A DNA stretch of 64,000 nt from a bacterium 1XD8-76 (GTDB lineage: Bacteria; Bacillota; Clostridia; Lachnospirales; Lachnospiraceae), in the NCBI GenBank assembly GCA_003611955.1, contig RAZE01000003.1, forward strand, positions 1 through 64,000, in the 5' to 3' direction. Of this stretch, positions 1 through 8,532 are shown piece after piece. How positions within the stretch are numbered: the stretch's first letter is position 1; each line of letters starts with the position of its first letter. A program made the position numbers and the translations under genes. Below the pieces are notes generated by a model. The model saw only the letters and a list, made by a program, of their open reading frames with translations. It was not told the origin of the DNA and did not search any database.

Positions 1-83
1 TATCCTTCTGTCTAATCAAAAAAGAATAAGTCTGTAAGCTGTTTTTCTTGCTTACAAACTTATTATACGAGTGAGTGTATAGA

Positions 84-497
84 ATGAAAAAAAACAAAGA
101 GAAGTTGCTTATATTATTTATTGTTATAATAATTCTGTTTTTAATATACCTTATGATGCCATATCTCACAATTAATAAATTGACTATAAAATATGGCACA
201 GAATTTTTGTCTTTGTATACTGAAAATGGCTTTTATGAGGAAATAGAATATCTGAAAGTATTACAATATCGCGATGAAAAAGCTGATATGTACTATATGG
301 ATAATGATAGATTAAAAAAGGAATTGAGTGGTCTCAATAACAATTATGCGGCTGTTCTGTATATTGAGGAAAATCATAGTTCAGCGTCTGTCTTTATTTT
401 TGCTGATGTAAATGGCGAGTGGAGATTATCAAGTTGGCATTTGATCTGGTCTGTTTCCGGGACTGCGGATGGATTTATCTGGCCTTATTATTTTTGA
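84..497 (+). CDS. Hypothetical membrane-anchored protein
   Basis: I do not recognise the family. The 137-residue product begins with a short lysine-rich stretch, then one strongly hydrophobic segment (about residues 6-27), followed by a soluble, aromatic-rich domain ending in a Trp/Tyr/Phe tail. It would be anchored in the membrane with the domain outside, or be a lipid-free secreted protein. The ATG at 84 is preferred over an in-frame GTG at 75. The gene is AT-rich and lies beside immunity-like ORFs and gene debris, so an immunity role is possible but is only inference from context. Confidence 0.6.
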   Translation: MKKNKEKLLILFIVIIILFLIYLMMPYLTINKLTIKYGTEFLSLYTENGFYEEIEYLKVLQYRDEKADMYYMDNDRLKKELSGLNNNYAAVLYIEENHSSASVFIFADVNGEWRLSSWHLIWSVSGTADGFIWPYYF

Positions 498-583
498 TGA
501 AAAAGTGTTATATAAAGGGAGCGTCTCAAAGTCGTTCAGACAGATAGGCATGAGGGGCATTCTATGGTAATAAAAGATGATGA

Positions 584-925
584 TTGGTGAGAAAATCGGG
601 CATAGAACTGGCAGATGTACTGGGGACAATCGCAATGCCGATTAGTGGGGGCCTATTATACGAAGGACTAGATTTGGTAATAGTGGGTGATTTAAATAAT
701 AGAATAGTGGATGAATTACGAAAAAATATGTGTGATGTATTTGATTATTCGTTTGAAATGAAGGCAGAGACAATAGGAGAAATTACATTTATTTGTTGTA
801 ATAAACATTTTTGGAATGGTTTCCGATCACTTTATCATTTTGAATATCCGGCTGTTTGCGATGGACTAAATCAAATTGTATTGATTGATCAAAGTGGTAA
901 TATTCAGATAATAAAAGAAAAGTAA
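584..925 (+). CDS. Small hypothetical protein, immunity-like
   Basis: The ORF encodes 113 residues, soluble, acidic and aromatic, with no domain I can name. A stop codon lies immediately upstream (581-583), so translation must begin at TTG 584 or GTG 587, neither with a good ribosome site. This may be the surviving 3' part of a longer gene. Its length, composition and position just before a possible RHS-tip remnant are typical of immunity proteins of polymorphic toxin loci. That role is inferred, not shown. Confidence 0.45.
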   Translation: MVRKSGIELADVLGTIAMPISGGLLYEGLDLVIVGDLNNRIVDELRKNMCDVFDYSFEMKAETIGEITFICCNKHFWNGFRSLYHFEYPAVCDGLNQIVLIDQSGNIQIIKEK

Positions 926-934
926 CTCAATCAT

Positions 935-994
935 GGGGTTAAGAGATACTATGATCCCGAAACGGATAATTGTTCAACCAGCATAAGGACTTGA
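935..994 (+). pseudogene. Possible RHS-repeat tip remnant
   Basis: One reading frame spells GVKRYYDPET and runs into a stop at 992-994. The string R-Y-Y-D-P-E-T is the hallmark of the end of the RHS/YD-repeat core, where it normally continues as GRF. There is no start codon and no upstream core, so this would be a fragment only. The match is short and chance cannot be excluded, but immunity-like ORFs on both sides make it credible. Confidence 0.35.
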
Positions 995-1009
995 GTAATG
1001 CTTTTGTGG

Positions 1010-1108
1010 ATGAATTTCATATGGTTTTGGACAGGTCTTTCTCTCGGGGTTATGATATTTATGACAGTCAAAAGAATTCTGGCAATGGTTGGATTATTGA
1101 ATAGATAA
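1010..1108 (+). CDS. Putative tiny membrane peptide
   Basis: A 32-residue frame starting at ATG 1010 is almost entirely one hydrophobic helix with two Trp residues and a short basic tail. There is no convincing ribosome site. It could be a real small membrane peptide or a fragment of the neighbouring broken membrane gene at 1184. Confidence 0.25.
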   Translation: MNFIWFWTGLSLGVMIFMTVKRILAMVGLLNR

Positions 1109-1183
1109 TTTGAACAAATTGAAAAAACAGCTTGTAATAAGTGAGAGAAAGGGGATGATTTTAACAAAAAATTTATTCCATTA

Positions 1184-1432
1184 TTGTTTTTGGAAAATAA
1201 TATTGTACAACGATATACAGAGTTGATTTTGAGATTTTGGGAGCTGTCAGGTATTTCTTTATTATGCGTAGGAGAAACAATAGAGACATATATAATATTC
1301 AAAAGAGCGGAAACGCGTAAAAAAAGATGGGAACTTTTGGGGTTAGTGGTTATTCTGAGTTGTTCAGTAGTAGTTATATTTTATATTACTATTATTTATG
1401 GTTTGGCGCTATATAAAGTACTCTTTAAGTAA
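1184..1432 (+). CDS. Small membrane protein, start uncertain
   Basis: The 82-residue frame has a soluble N-terminal half and one long hydrophobic segment near the C-terminus (about residues 50-78). The same frame stays open upstream to about 1147 with coding-like sequence but no usable start codon. TTG 1184 is therefore only a formal start and the gene is probably truncated or frameshifted at its 5' end. Family not recognised. Low GC matches the surrounding decayed DNA. Confidence 0.4.
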   Translation: MFLENNIVQRYTELILRFWELSGISLLCVGETIETYIIFKRAETRKKRWELLGLVVILSCSVVVIFYITIIYGLALYKVLFK

Positions 1433-1448
1433 GGCTATTCATTCCGGA

Positions 1449-1930
1449 ATTTTTTTTCTTGTGTTGGGGAGATATGAGGAGAGCTGGCAGGAAATTGAAA
1501 AGCTGAATGGGGTAGAGAGGTGTTTGAGTAATATGCAGAGATTATAGTTGAGGCTCTGGCATATGGACTATATGATTTCCATCAAGGAAACAGATCTACT
1601 TCAAAAAGAGCTGGAAGAAGCAAAGAAGGATTTGGAACAGCTGAAAGGAATACGTGAGAAAAGAAGGCAAAAGAGAAGATTGGGGATTATGAGACAGCTG
1701 TTTTGGATGGAGCAGGTAAAATGTCATATTGTCTTTTCCGGAAAACATCAGATTCAAATTATCATATTGTTGATTCCTTTAGCATGGACAAGCCTGAAAA
1801 AAATTATTTGGAAGATAAACTGTTGGAAAATCTGCCGGAGGATGAAAAGACACTTTATCTTGAATATTTAGCCGAGCAGGACATATGGGCAGTTATGACT
1901 GGATTTTATAATAAAAGTGGCGAAGTATAA
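1449..1930 (+). pseudogene. Multiply frameshifted gene remnant
   Basis: Coding-like sequence jumps between frames. One frame reads RYEESWQEIEKLNG (about 1470), a second YAEIIVEALAYGLYDFHQG (from 1532), a third a coiled-coil segment LQKELEEAKKDLEQLKG (about 1590-1640). The second frame resumes at about 1660 and runs to the stop at 1930, passing DYETAVLDGAGKM. Read together they give one protein of roughly 150 residues broken by at least three indels. Family not recognised. The 75-residue tail from ATG 1703 might still be translated. Confidence 0.55.
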
Positions 1931-1936
1931 TTTTTA

Positions 1937-1966
1937 TTGACATCACTTAACATTACCTGTTACAAT
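1937..1966 (+). promoter_or_regulatory. Sigma-A-type promoter
   Basis: TTGACA (1937-1942), an 18-bp spacer and TACAAT (1961-1966). It points toward the nuclease gene at 2168, leaving a transcribed leader of about 195 nt that contains gene debris. Confidence 0.6.
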
Positions 1967-1970
1967 AGTA

Positions 1971-2167
1971 ATGCATATCTGGGAAACATCTGATGGAACT
2001 TCTGCAACCATTTCAATTGACGATCCCTGTTTATGAGAAAGGAAGAAAAACCTTCCACGGAATGATACATTCCGATGAATATGGCGGATCGCGGGAGAAT
2101 GGTGACTGGGAAAATCTTTATCATGTCATGGGGCTCCTCTTTTCGCCAAAGACGAAAGGAGAGCTGT
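1971..2167 (+). other. Leader with frameshifted coding debris
   Basis: From ATG 1971 a frame reads HIWETSDGTSATISIDD and then stops. A +1 frame continues naturally as PVYEKGRKTFHGMIHSDEYG and stays open to 2214, past the start of the next gene. The two halves join into one plausible small protein with a single frameshift. I treat it as debris of an unknown gene, but a 73-residue product starting at ATG 1993 cannot be excluded. Confidence 0.3.
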
Positions 2168-3163
2168 ATGAAAGAAAAAGAAGACAAAAGAAAAAAAGCG
2201 AGAAAGAAACTTGAGGAGATGAATCTGTTGGATGACTTTCTGTTTGGTTCGGTGATCACTTATCCTGAGATCGGGGAAAAGTTTGCGAGGAGCCTTCTGA
2301 AAATTATTTTCGGCAGAGAATTTAAGTATCTGTCGGTCACCGCGCAGAAAGTATTTTATGGAGAGGATTCCGATCTGCATGGGGCGAGGCTTGATGTGTA
2401 CATGGAACCGGAAATAGAGGAGTATCTGGGGGAGAGAGCCATTGTCTATGACATGGAACCTGACAAAAATGACAGCGAATCGGATGTAAAGGCTCTGCCG
2501 CGAAGGATGCGTTTTTATCACGCGAAGATTGCGGTAAGAAACTTGAGTTCCGGCGCCGATTTTGACCGATTGAAAAACGTGGTTATCATTATGATCATGC
2601 CCTATGATCCGTTCGGGCAAAACCGTATGGTGTACACTGTCAAAAATGTCTGTGTGGAAGTGCCGGAGATGGAATATGATGACGGAGCCAGTACATTATT
2701 TCTTTACACAAAAGGGGAAGAGGGCGAGCCGGCGGAGGCGCTGCGGCAGTTGCTGCATTACATGGAGAATACTACATACGATAACGCAGTGAATGAGGAA
2801 CTGCGCGAGATCCACGGAATGGTGGAGGCGGTCAGGAAGGATTCGGAGGTGAGCGCAAAGTATATGATAAGATATCTGAGGATGATGGAGGAACTAAACA
2901 GGACAAGAGCCGAGGGAAGAGCCGAGGGAGAAGCCGCCGGAAGAGCCGAGGGAGAAGCTGCCGGAAGAATGGCGGAGAAAGTCTTTCAGGTCTGTAAAAA
3001 GATGAAGAGAAATCAGTCTCTCGAAAAAATCGCCGAGGATATGGTGGAGCAGGTTTCCGCCATTGAGCCAATCTACAATATCGCCAGAGAATTTGCTCCG
3101 GAGTATGATCCGGATCTGGTTTTGGAGCGCTGGAAAGCGGTCGATAATAAAGATAATAGATAA
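2168..3163 (+). CDS. PD-(D/E)XK nuclease family protein (Rpn/transposase-associated)
   Basis: The 331-residue product matches the PDDEXK_2/Rpn group, often annotated as 'PD-(D/E)XK nuclease family transposase'. Members are linked to recombination-promoting nucleases and occur in many diverged copies in Lachnospiraceae. The N-terminus holds the characteristic LLDDFLFGSV segment followed by a nuclease-like core with DVYMEPE and YDMEPD strands. A charged C-terminal linker repeats RAEGEAAG (about residues 240-265), as is common in this family. ATG 2168 follows AGGAG by about six bases; the frame is open further upstream without a ribosome site. It is monocistronic, ending at a strong bidirectional terminator. 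The catalytic residues look partly conserved but were not verified. Confidence 0.8.
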   Translation: MKEKEDKRKKARKKLEEMNLLDDFLFGSVITYPEIGEKFARSLLKIIFGREFKYLSVTAQKVFYGEDSDLHGARLDVYMEPEIEEYLGERAIVYDMEPDKNDSESDVKALPRRMRFYHAKIAVRNLSSGADFDRLKNVVIIMIMPYDPFGQNRMVYTVKNVCVEVPEMEYDDGASTLFLYTKGEEGEPAEALRQLLHYMENTTYDNAVNEELREIHGMVEAVRKDSEVSAKYMIRYLRMMEELNRTRAEGRAEGEAAGRAEGEAAGRMAEKVFQVCKKMKRNQSLEKIAEDMVEQVSAIEPIYNIAREFAPEYDPDLVLERWKAVDNKDNR

Positions 3164-3171
3164 GAAAACGG

Positions 3172-3210
3172 AGATCCCGGCATAAGAGGAAAAAGCTTAT
3201 GCCGGGATCT
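3172..3210. terminator. Bidirectional hairpin terminator
   Basis: A perfect 15-bp inverted repeat (3172-3186 with 3196-3210) separated by 9 nt lies between the convergent nuclease gene and argG. T-rich sequence follows on both strands, so it can serve both genes. Confidence 0.85.
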
Positions 3211-3218
3211 GTGTGATA

Positions 3219-4439
3219 TTATTTATTTTCTTCCAGAGACTGCATCTTCATGGCCCGCACTTTGGAGGAGAGCCCGAACAGGTTGATAAAACCGTTTGCG
3301 TCGTGATGATCGTAGAGGTCGCCGGTGGTGAAGGAGGCGATGCTTTCATTGTACAGAGAGTAGGGAGAGGAAGTTCCCGCTTTGATGATATTGCCCTTGT
3401 ACAGTTTGAACTTCACTTCTCCGGTCACATACTGCTGGGTGCTCTCGATAAACGCCTGCACGGCCTCGCGCAGCGGGGTGAACCATTTTCCTTCGTAGAC
3501 GATCTGTGCGAGCTTGTTGCCCATATCCATCTTTAGAGCGTAGGTATCGCGATCTAAGATCAGCTCCTCGAGCTGCTGGTGCGCTTCGTAGAGGATGGTG
3601 CCGCCGGGTGTCTCATAGACGCCGCGGGATTTCATGCCGACTACACGGTTTTCCACGATATCGATGATGCCGATGCCGTGTTTGCCGCCGAGTTCGTTCA
3701 GGGTGCGGATAATATCGGAAACTTTCATCTTCTCGCCGTTGACAGAGGTGGGAACACCTTTTTCAAAAGTCATGGTCACATATTCGCCCTCATCGGGAGC
3801 CTTTTCAGGGCTTACGCCGAGCACAAGAAGATGGTCGTAGTTGGGCTCGGAGGCAGGATCTTCCAGTTCCAGTCCTTCGTGGCTGATATGCCAGATATTG
3901 CGGTCGCGGCTGTAGCTGTTGTCAGCGGAAAACGGAAGGTCGATGCCGTGGGCTTTGCAGTATTCGATCTCATCTTCCCGGGATTGCAGCGTCCACTTAT
4001 CGTTCCGCCAGGGAGCGATGATCTTTAAGTCGGGAGCCAGAGCCTTGATGCCCAGCTCAAAACGGATCTGGTCGTTGCCTTTGCCGGTTGCGCCGTGGCA
4101 GATGGCGGTTGCGCCTTCCTTGCGGGCGATCTCCACAAGGCGTTTTGCGATGGCGGGACGCGCCATAGAGGTTCCCAGAAGGTATTTGTCCTCGTATACG
4201 GCGTGTGCCTGTACACAGGGGACGACATAATTGTCGCAGAAGTCGTCCGTGATATCTTCTATATATAATTTGGAAGCGCCGCAGAAAGCCGCGCGTTCTT
4301 CGAGCCCATCCAACTCATTTCCCTGTCCGCAGTCCGCGCAGACACAGATCACTTCATAGTCAAAATTTTCTTTGAGCCAGGGGATGATAGCAGTCGTATC
4401 AAGTCCGCCGGAGTATGCCAGAACTACTTTTTCTTTCAT
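3219..4439 (-). CDS. argG: Argininosuccinate synthase
   Basis: Joins citrulline and aspartate with ATP hydrolysis to AMP to give argininosuccinate, the penultimate step of arginine synthesis in the cytosol. The 406-residue length is normal. The N-terminal nucleotide-binding loop AYSGGLDTT (about residues 8-16), the LGTSMARPAIAK segment and the GATGKGNDQIRFE motif are all present. It is transcribed divergently from the DUF4026-argC-argB-argD operon across a 296-bp region with ARG-box-like sites, so both sides are probably repressed by arginine through ArgR. argH is not in this window. It ends at a shared terminator with the preceding nuclease gene. Confidence 0.97.
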   Translation of the reverse strand: MKEKVVLAYSGGLDTTAIIPWLKENFDYEVICVCADCGQGNELDGLEERAAFCGASKLYIEDITDDFCDNYVVPCVQAHAVYEDKYLLGTSMARPAIAKRLVEIARKEGATAICHGATGKGNDQIRFELGIKALAPDLKIIAPWRNDKWTLQSREDEIEYCKAHGIDLPFSADNSYSRDRNIWHISHEGLELEDPASEPNYDHLLVLGVSPEKAPDEGEYVTMTFEKGVPTSVNGEKMKVSDIIRTLNELGGKHGIGIIDIVENRVVGMKSRGVYETPGGTILYEAHQQLEELILDRDTYALKMDMGNKLAQIVYEGKWFTPLREAVQAFIESTQQYVTGEVKFKLYKGNIIKAGTSSPYSLYNESIASFTTGDLYDHHDANGFINLFGLSSKVRAMKMQSLEENK

Positions 4440-4479
4440 GGTATATACCAGTCCTTTCTTTTATATATGTGCATGAACT

Positions 4480-4508
4480 AATATACAATAGGGTGGGAAT
4501 AAATGCAA
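4480..4508 (-). promoter_or_regulatory. argG promoter
   Basis: On the minus strand: TTGCAT (4503-4508), 17-bp spacer, TATATT (4480-4485), about 40 bp before the argG start. A 14-bp palindrome TGTAAAAATATACA (4510-4523) lies immediately upstream of the -35 box and is a further candidate operator. Confidence 0.7.
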
Positions 4509-4572
4509 GTGTAAAAATATACATTTTTAAGCTCTGTTTTTAAAGAGTATTTGTGAAAATATGAGAAAAGAG

Positions 4573-4606
4573 TGAATAATATGCAATTATATTGAATTAT
4601 TATGCA
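4573..4606. promoter_or_regulatory. Tandem ARG-box-like operators
   Basis: Two half-overlapping matches to the ArgR/AhrC consensus TGAATWWWWATTCA: TGAATAATATGCA (4573-4585) and TGAATTATTATGCA (4593-4606). Their centres are about 20 bp apart, close to the spacing of paired ARG boxes. They lie between the divergent argG and argC-operon promoters. The regulator gene is not in the window. Confidence 0.6.
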
Positions 4607-4667
4607 GAATGCTGTATAACTGATAACAGTTTGAAGTGTCTGTCAGCGAAAAGAAGGCTTAAAATGG

Positions 4668-4696
4668 TTGAGAAGTTTCGGCAGGTAGAGTATAAT
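4668..4696 (+). promoter_or_regulatory. Promoter of the arginine operon
   Basis: TTGAGA (4668-4673), a 17-bp spacer and a perfect TATAAT (4691-4696), about 40 bp before the ATG at 4736. A strong ribosome site (AAGGAGAAGGAG) follows. Confidence 0.85.
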
Positions 4697-4735
4697 CAAG
4701 CGGGTTGAATTTATAAGGAGAAGGAGAATCATCTT

Positions 4736-5971
4736 ATGGAAAAAACAAGATCTCAGATGTTGGCCATCCCGGCTGACGGCGGTGATATAGAAAGACCTCA
4801 GATTTTGGTGGAACGTCTGCTGGAAGCGGAAGGATTCAGGGTGGAATCCGCGGAACCGGAGGATAACGTTGTGCAGATTACGGTCGTCTGCGGGGAGGAG
4901 TCGCTCTCAGTGGAGATATACCCCACAGATTTTGCGATACCGGAGTTGTACCGTTGTCAGCATTTTTTTCCGGATATAGATTTAGAAGCGATACAGAAGA
5001 TAGAGTACGGGCTTGCGGTGGAGATGGAGTTTGGTGAGAATGCTCTCTTCTCGTACCATTTGCAGTTAAAGCTGATACATGCGATGCTGCCGGATGCGTT
5101 GGCAGTGATCGACGATAGTTCGGAAAAGATTCTGTCCGGGCGCTGGGTTGCGCTGGCGGCGGAGTCCAGGGTGCCGCCTGCGCCCCGTTACCTCTACACG
5201 GCGCAGGCAGTGTCGGGGGAGGAGGACGCATGTGTGTGGCTCCATACCCACGGGCTGAACCGATGCGGGCGGCCGGAATTAGAAGTGCTGGATTCCAGCA
5301 GGGAGAACTATCAGGAACACTACAATGTGCTGGAAACGCTGGCAAACCGGATGCTGGAGGACGAGGAGGTTCCCGAGTTCGGAAGCCCCTATTTTCTGGC
5401 CTATGTGGCGGAGGGGATGCCCCTTGTAGTGACGCTTGTCGACTGGGAGGATGCGGTGGAGCTGTATGACCCGGAGATGCTGGGCGGAATAAAGGACAGA
5501 CAGGAGGGACATAACCGGGATACCTGTGTTATTTTTGTCTATCCGTCCAAAGAGAGCGCGGATGAGGGGATGTTTTATCCGCTGGATATTTACGACAAAT
5601 TTATGAAGGATAACCCGGTCTTTATGATCTCCAATGAGGAGACCGCCCGTATGAGGGCGCTTGCGGTGGAGCGGATATCTTATCTGTTTGAGGCGGCTGA
5701 AAATGAAGAAAACCACCTTCTGGTGAAGCTGGGGCTGACGGTGGACGAGGAATATAAGGAGCAGGATAACGAAAAGGAGCATATCTGGTTTGAGGTGCTG
5801 GAGGTTTCCGGGGATCGTTTTCGGGCTAAGCTCACACAGGAGCCCTACTATATCAAGGATATCCATGAGGGATATACGGCGCAGTTCGGAACGGAGGATG
5901 TGACCGACTGGCTGATCTATACGCCGGAGCGCAGGCTTTCACCGGACGATGTGTATCTGTTTTCGATTTAA
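4736..5971 (+). CDS. DUF4026 and DUF2314 domain protein
   Basis: The 411-residue product resembles DUF4026 proteins over its first 300 residues. Its C-terminal 90 residues resemble DUF2314, with the HIWFEVLEV and AKLTQEPYYIKDIHEG strands and a DDVYLF end. No catalytic motif, signal peptide or membrane segment is visible, so it should be cytosolic. It is the first gene of the arginine operon, directly behind the ARG-box-controlled promoter and 20 bp before argC. Its function is unknown; co-transcription suggests expression when arginine is scarce. The domain assignment comes from remembered family patterns. Confidence 0.75.
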   Translation: MEKTRSQMLAIPADGGDIERPQILVERLLEAEGFRVESAEPEDNVVQITVVCGEESLSVEIYPTDFAIPELYRCQHFFPDIDLEAIQKIEYGLAVEMEFGENALFSYHLQLKLIHAMLPDALAVIDDSSEKILSGRWVALAAESRVPPAPRYLYTAQAVSGEEDACVWLHTHGLNRCGRPELEVLDSSRENYQEHYNVLETLANRMLEDEEVPEFGSPYFLAYVAEGMPLVVTLVDWEDAVELYDPEMLGGIKDRQEGHNRDTCVIFVYPSKESADEGMFYPLDIYDKFMKDNPVFMISNEETARMRALAVERISYLFEAAENEENHLLVKLGLTVDEEYKEQDNEKEHIWFEVLEVSGDRFRAKLTQEPYYIKDIHEGYTAQFGTEDVTDWLIYTPERRLSPDDVYLFSI

Positions 5972-5991
5972 GGGTGTATTGGAGGTCCGTT

Positions 5992-7065
5992 ATGGCAGAG
6001 AGTTATAATACAGAAAAAAACGAGATCAAAGTCGGTATCATCGGAGCCACCGGGTATGCGGGGGCGGAACTTGTAAGGATATTGCAGGGGCACCCGGCTG
6101 CGAGGATCATATGGTATGGTTCGAGAAGCTACATAGAGAAGGAGTACGCGTCTGTCTACAGGAATTTCTTCCGGGTGGTGGAGGATGTCTGCAGGGGGGA
6201 TGATTTAAACGAGCTGGCAAAGCAGGTGGATGTGATCTTTACGGCGACGCCCCAGGGATTTTTGGCTTCCGTGATCTCGGAGGAGATTTTGCGGAAGGTG
6301 AAGATCGTGGATCTGAGCGCGGATTTCCGGTTGAAGGATGTGGCGGTCTATGAAAAGTGGTATGGAATCGAACATAAGGCGCCGCAGTTTATAGGGGAGG
6401 CGGTCTACGGGCTCTGCGAGGTCAACAGGGAGGATATCAGGGGGGCGAGGCTGATCGCCAATCCCGGGTGTTACACGACCTGTTCCATTTTGACGGCTTA
6501 TCCCCTTGTCAAAGAGGGGCTGATCGAGCCGGGGAGCCTGATCATCGATGCGAAGAGCGGTACTTCCGGGGCGGGGCGGGGAGCAAAGCTTCCGAATCTG
6601 TTCTGTGAAGTGAATGAGAACATCAAGGCTTACGGCGTGGCAAGCCACAGGCATACGCCGGAGATAGAGGAACAGCTCGGTTATGCGGCGGGGAGAGAGG
6701 TTGTTTTGAATTTTACGCCGCATCTTGTGCCGATGAACAGGGGAATCCTTGTGACGGCTTACGCGGCCCTGACGCCGGAGGGAATGGACGCCGGGAGAGT
6801 GCGGGAGGCTTATGGGAAGTATTACGGAAAAGAGAGATTTGTCCGCCTGCTGCCGCAGGGAGAATGCCCTGAGACAAAATGGGTGGAGGGCAGCAATTTT
6901 GTGGATATCGGTTTTGTGATCGATGAACGCACCGGAAGAATCATTATGATGGGGGCGCTTGACAACCTGGTGAAGGGTGCGGCGGGGCAGGCGGTGCAGA
7001 ATATGAATCTGCTGTTCGAGCTGCCGGAGGAGACGGGGCTTATGATGATGCCGTGTTTTCCGTAG
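5992..7065 (+). CDS. argC: N-acetyl-gamma-glutamyl-phosphate reductase
   Basis: NADPH-dependent reduction of N-acetylglutamyl phosphate to the semialdehyde, third step of ornithine synthesis. The 357-residue protein has the N-terminal dinucleotide fold (GIIGATGYAGAEL, about residues 15-27) and the active-site cysteine in ANPGCYTT (Cys160). A second signature is seen in the SGAGRGAKLPN and SHRHTPEIEEQ segments. ATG 5992 has GGAGGT eight bases upstream, so it is chosen over the upstream GTG at 5974. It sits between the DUF4026 gene and a GNAT gene in one operon. Confidence 0.97.
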   Translation: MAESYNTEKNEIKVGIIGATGYAGAELVRILQGHPAARIIWYGSRSYIEKEYASVYRNFFRVVEDVCRGDDLNELAKQVDVIFTATPQGFLASVISEEILRKVKIVDLSADFRLKDVAVYEKWYGIEHKAPQFIGEAVYGLCEVNREDIRGARLIANPGCYTTCSILTAYPLVKEGLIEPGSLIIDAKSGTSGAGRGAKLPNLFCEVNENIKAYGVASHRHTPEIEEQLGYAAGREVVLNFTPHLVPMNRGILVTAYAALTPEGMDAGRVREAYGKYYGKERFVRLLPQGECPETKWVEGSNFVDIGFVIDERTGRIIMMGALDNLVKGAAGQAVQNMNLLFELPEETGLMMMPCFP

Positions 7066-7091
7066 CTTGTAAATAAAGGGGAGACCGATTT

Positions 7092-7544
7092 ATGGAGACA
7101 AAGATACGTTCCATGACAATAGAAGACTATCCGGCGGTGAAGGCGCTGTGGCAGAGCATCCGGGGATTCGGCATCCGGAGCATCGACGATTCCGGGGACG
7201 GGGTTGCACGTTTTCTCGCAAGGAATCCGGGGATCAGCGTTGTGGCAGAGAGAGAGGAAGAGATCGTGGGCGCTGTTCTCTGCGGCCATGACGGCAGAAG
7301 AGGATGTCTGTACCATGTCTGTGTGAAGGATGGCTGCAGGCGGCAGGGGATCGGGAAAGCGATGGTGGTCTTTTGTATGGAGGCGTTGAAAAGAGAGCAT
7401 ATCAATAAAGTGTCCCTGATCGCGTTTACAAAAAATGATGTGGGAAACGCGTTCTGGAAGGAGATAGGGTGGACAAAGAGGGAAGATCTGAATTATTATG
7501 ATTTTGTGCTGAATGAAGAGAATATTACGGCGTTTATCAGGTAG
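7092..7544 (+). CDS. GNAT acetyltransferase, candidate short NAGS
   Basis: A 150-residue single-domain GNAT protein. The acetyl-CoA pyrophosphate loop is visible as CRRQGIGKAM (about residues 83-92), preceded by the beta-4 strand YHVCVKDG and followed by the F-W-K motif near the C-terminus. It lies between argC and argB with a good ribosome site (AAGGGGAG). No argJ or classical argA is present in the window. In some bacteria a short GNAT protein supplies N-acetylglutamate, so this gene may acetylate glutamate to start the pathway. That is inference from position; other amine substrates are possible. Confidence 0.8.
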   Translation: METKIRSMTIEDYPAVKALWQSIRGFGIRSIDDSGDGVARFLARNPGISVVAEREEEIVGAVLCGHDGRRGCLYHVCVKDGCRRQGIGKAMVVFCMEALKREHINKVSLIAFTKNDVGNAFWKEIGWTKREDLNYYDFVLNEENITAFIR

Positions 7545-7591
7545 CGGCTAACGTCTGGAGAATAGAAGTATGGAACAGGAGATAGAATGAA

Positions 7592-8485
7592 ATGGTGAAC
7601 AACAGACCGGAAAATATGGAAGAGGTTTTGAAGAAGGCGGAGGTGCTGATCGAGGCGCTGCCCTATATTCAGAAGTTTAACAGGAAGATCATTGTGGTGA
7701 AATACGGCGGCTCCGCCATGAGTGACGAGGCATTGCAGAAGAATGTGATCAAGGATGTGACGCTGCTTAAGCTGGTAGGTTTTAAACCAATCATCGTCCA
7801 CGGCGGCGGCAAGGAGATCAGCCGCTGGGTAGGCAAGGTGGGGAAGGAATCGCAGTTTGTGAACGGGCTGCGGGTCACCGACGGGGAGACAATGGAGATT
7901 GCGGAGATGGTGTTAAACAAGGTAAATAAGAGCCTTGTGACGATGGTGCAGGAGCTGGGCGTCAGGGCGGTCGGCGTCAGCGGCAAGGACGGCGGGCTCC
8001 TCAGTGTGGATAAAAAATATGCGGACGGGCAGGATATCGGCTTTGTGGGCAATATCAAAGAGGTGAACCCCAAGGTGCTCTACGATCTTTTGGAGAAGGA
8101 TTTTCTGCCGATCGTGGCGCCGGTGGGGCTGGACGATGATTTTCAGACTTACAATATCAACGCGGATGATGCCGCCTGTGCCATTGCGAAAGCGGTGGGA
8201 GCGGACAAACTTGTATTTTTGACGGACATCGAGGGACTGTATAAGGATGTGAACGATAAGTCCAGCTTTATCAGCAGGCTGACGGCAGGACAGGCGGAGG
8301 AGCTGATCGGCGGCGGCTTTATCGGCGGCGGGATGCTGCCGAAACTGAGCAATTGTACCTCGGCGATCCAAAACGGCGTAAACCGGGTGCATATTCTGGA
8401 CGGGCGGATACCGCACTGCCTGCTTCTGGAAATCTTTACGAATCAGGGTATCGGGACGGCGATCGTTCGGGAGGATGAGGAGTGA
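7592..8485 (+). CDS. argB: Acetylglutamate kinase
   Basis: Phosphorylates N-acetylglutamate, the second and usually committed step of arginine synthesis. The 297-residue protein has the KYGGSAM phosphate loop (from Lys37), the VHGGGKEI loop (His70 onward) and the [12 protein letters not shown] and GGGMLPKL segments of the amino-acid-kinase fold. The extra N-terminal helix of about 28 residues, absent from the 258-residue E. coli enzyme, is the feature of hexameric, arginine-inhibited forms. Feedback control by arginine is therefore likely. The next reading frame opens within the argB stop. Confidence 0.96.
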   Translation: MVNNRPENMEEVLKKAEVLIEALPYIQKFNRKIIVVKYGGSAMSDEALQKNVIKDVTLLKLVGFKPIIVHGGGKEISRWVGKVGKESQFVNGLRVTDGETMEIAEMVLNKVNKSLVTMVQELGVRAVGVSGKDGGLLSVDKKYADGQDIGFVGNIKEVNPKVLYDLLEKDFLPIVAPVGLDDDFQTYNINADDAACAIAKAVGADKLVFLTDIEGLYKDVNDKSSFISRLTAGQAEELIGGGFIGGGMLPKLSNCTSAIQNGVNRVHILDGRIPHCLLLEIFTNQGIGTAIVREDEE

Positions 8486-8532
8486 CGAGGGCAGATGCGC
8501 AGAAAGCGATAGAAAAGCAGGAGGCAAATGGA

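Noticed and set aside
3213..4230. Several plus-strand open frames over argG
   Set aside because: All are shadows of argG, which has complete family motifs.
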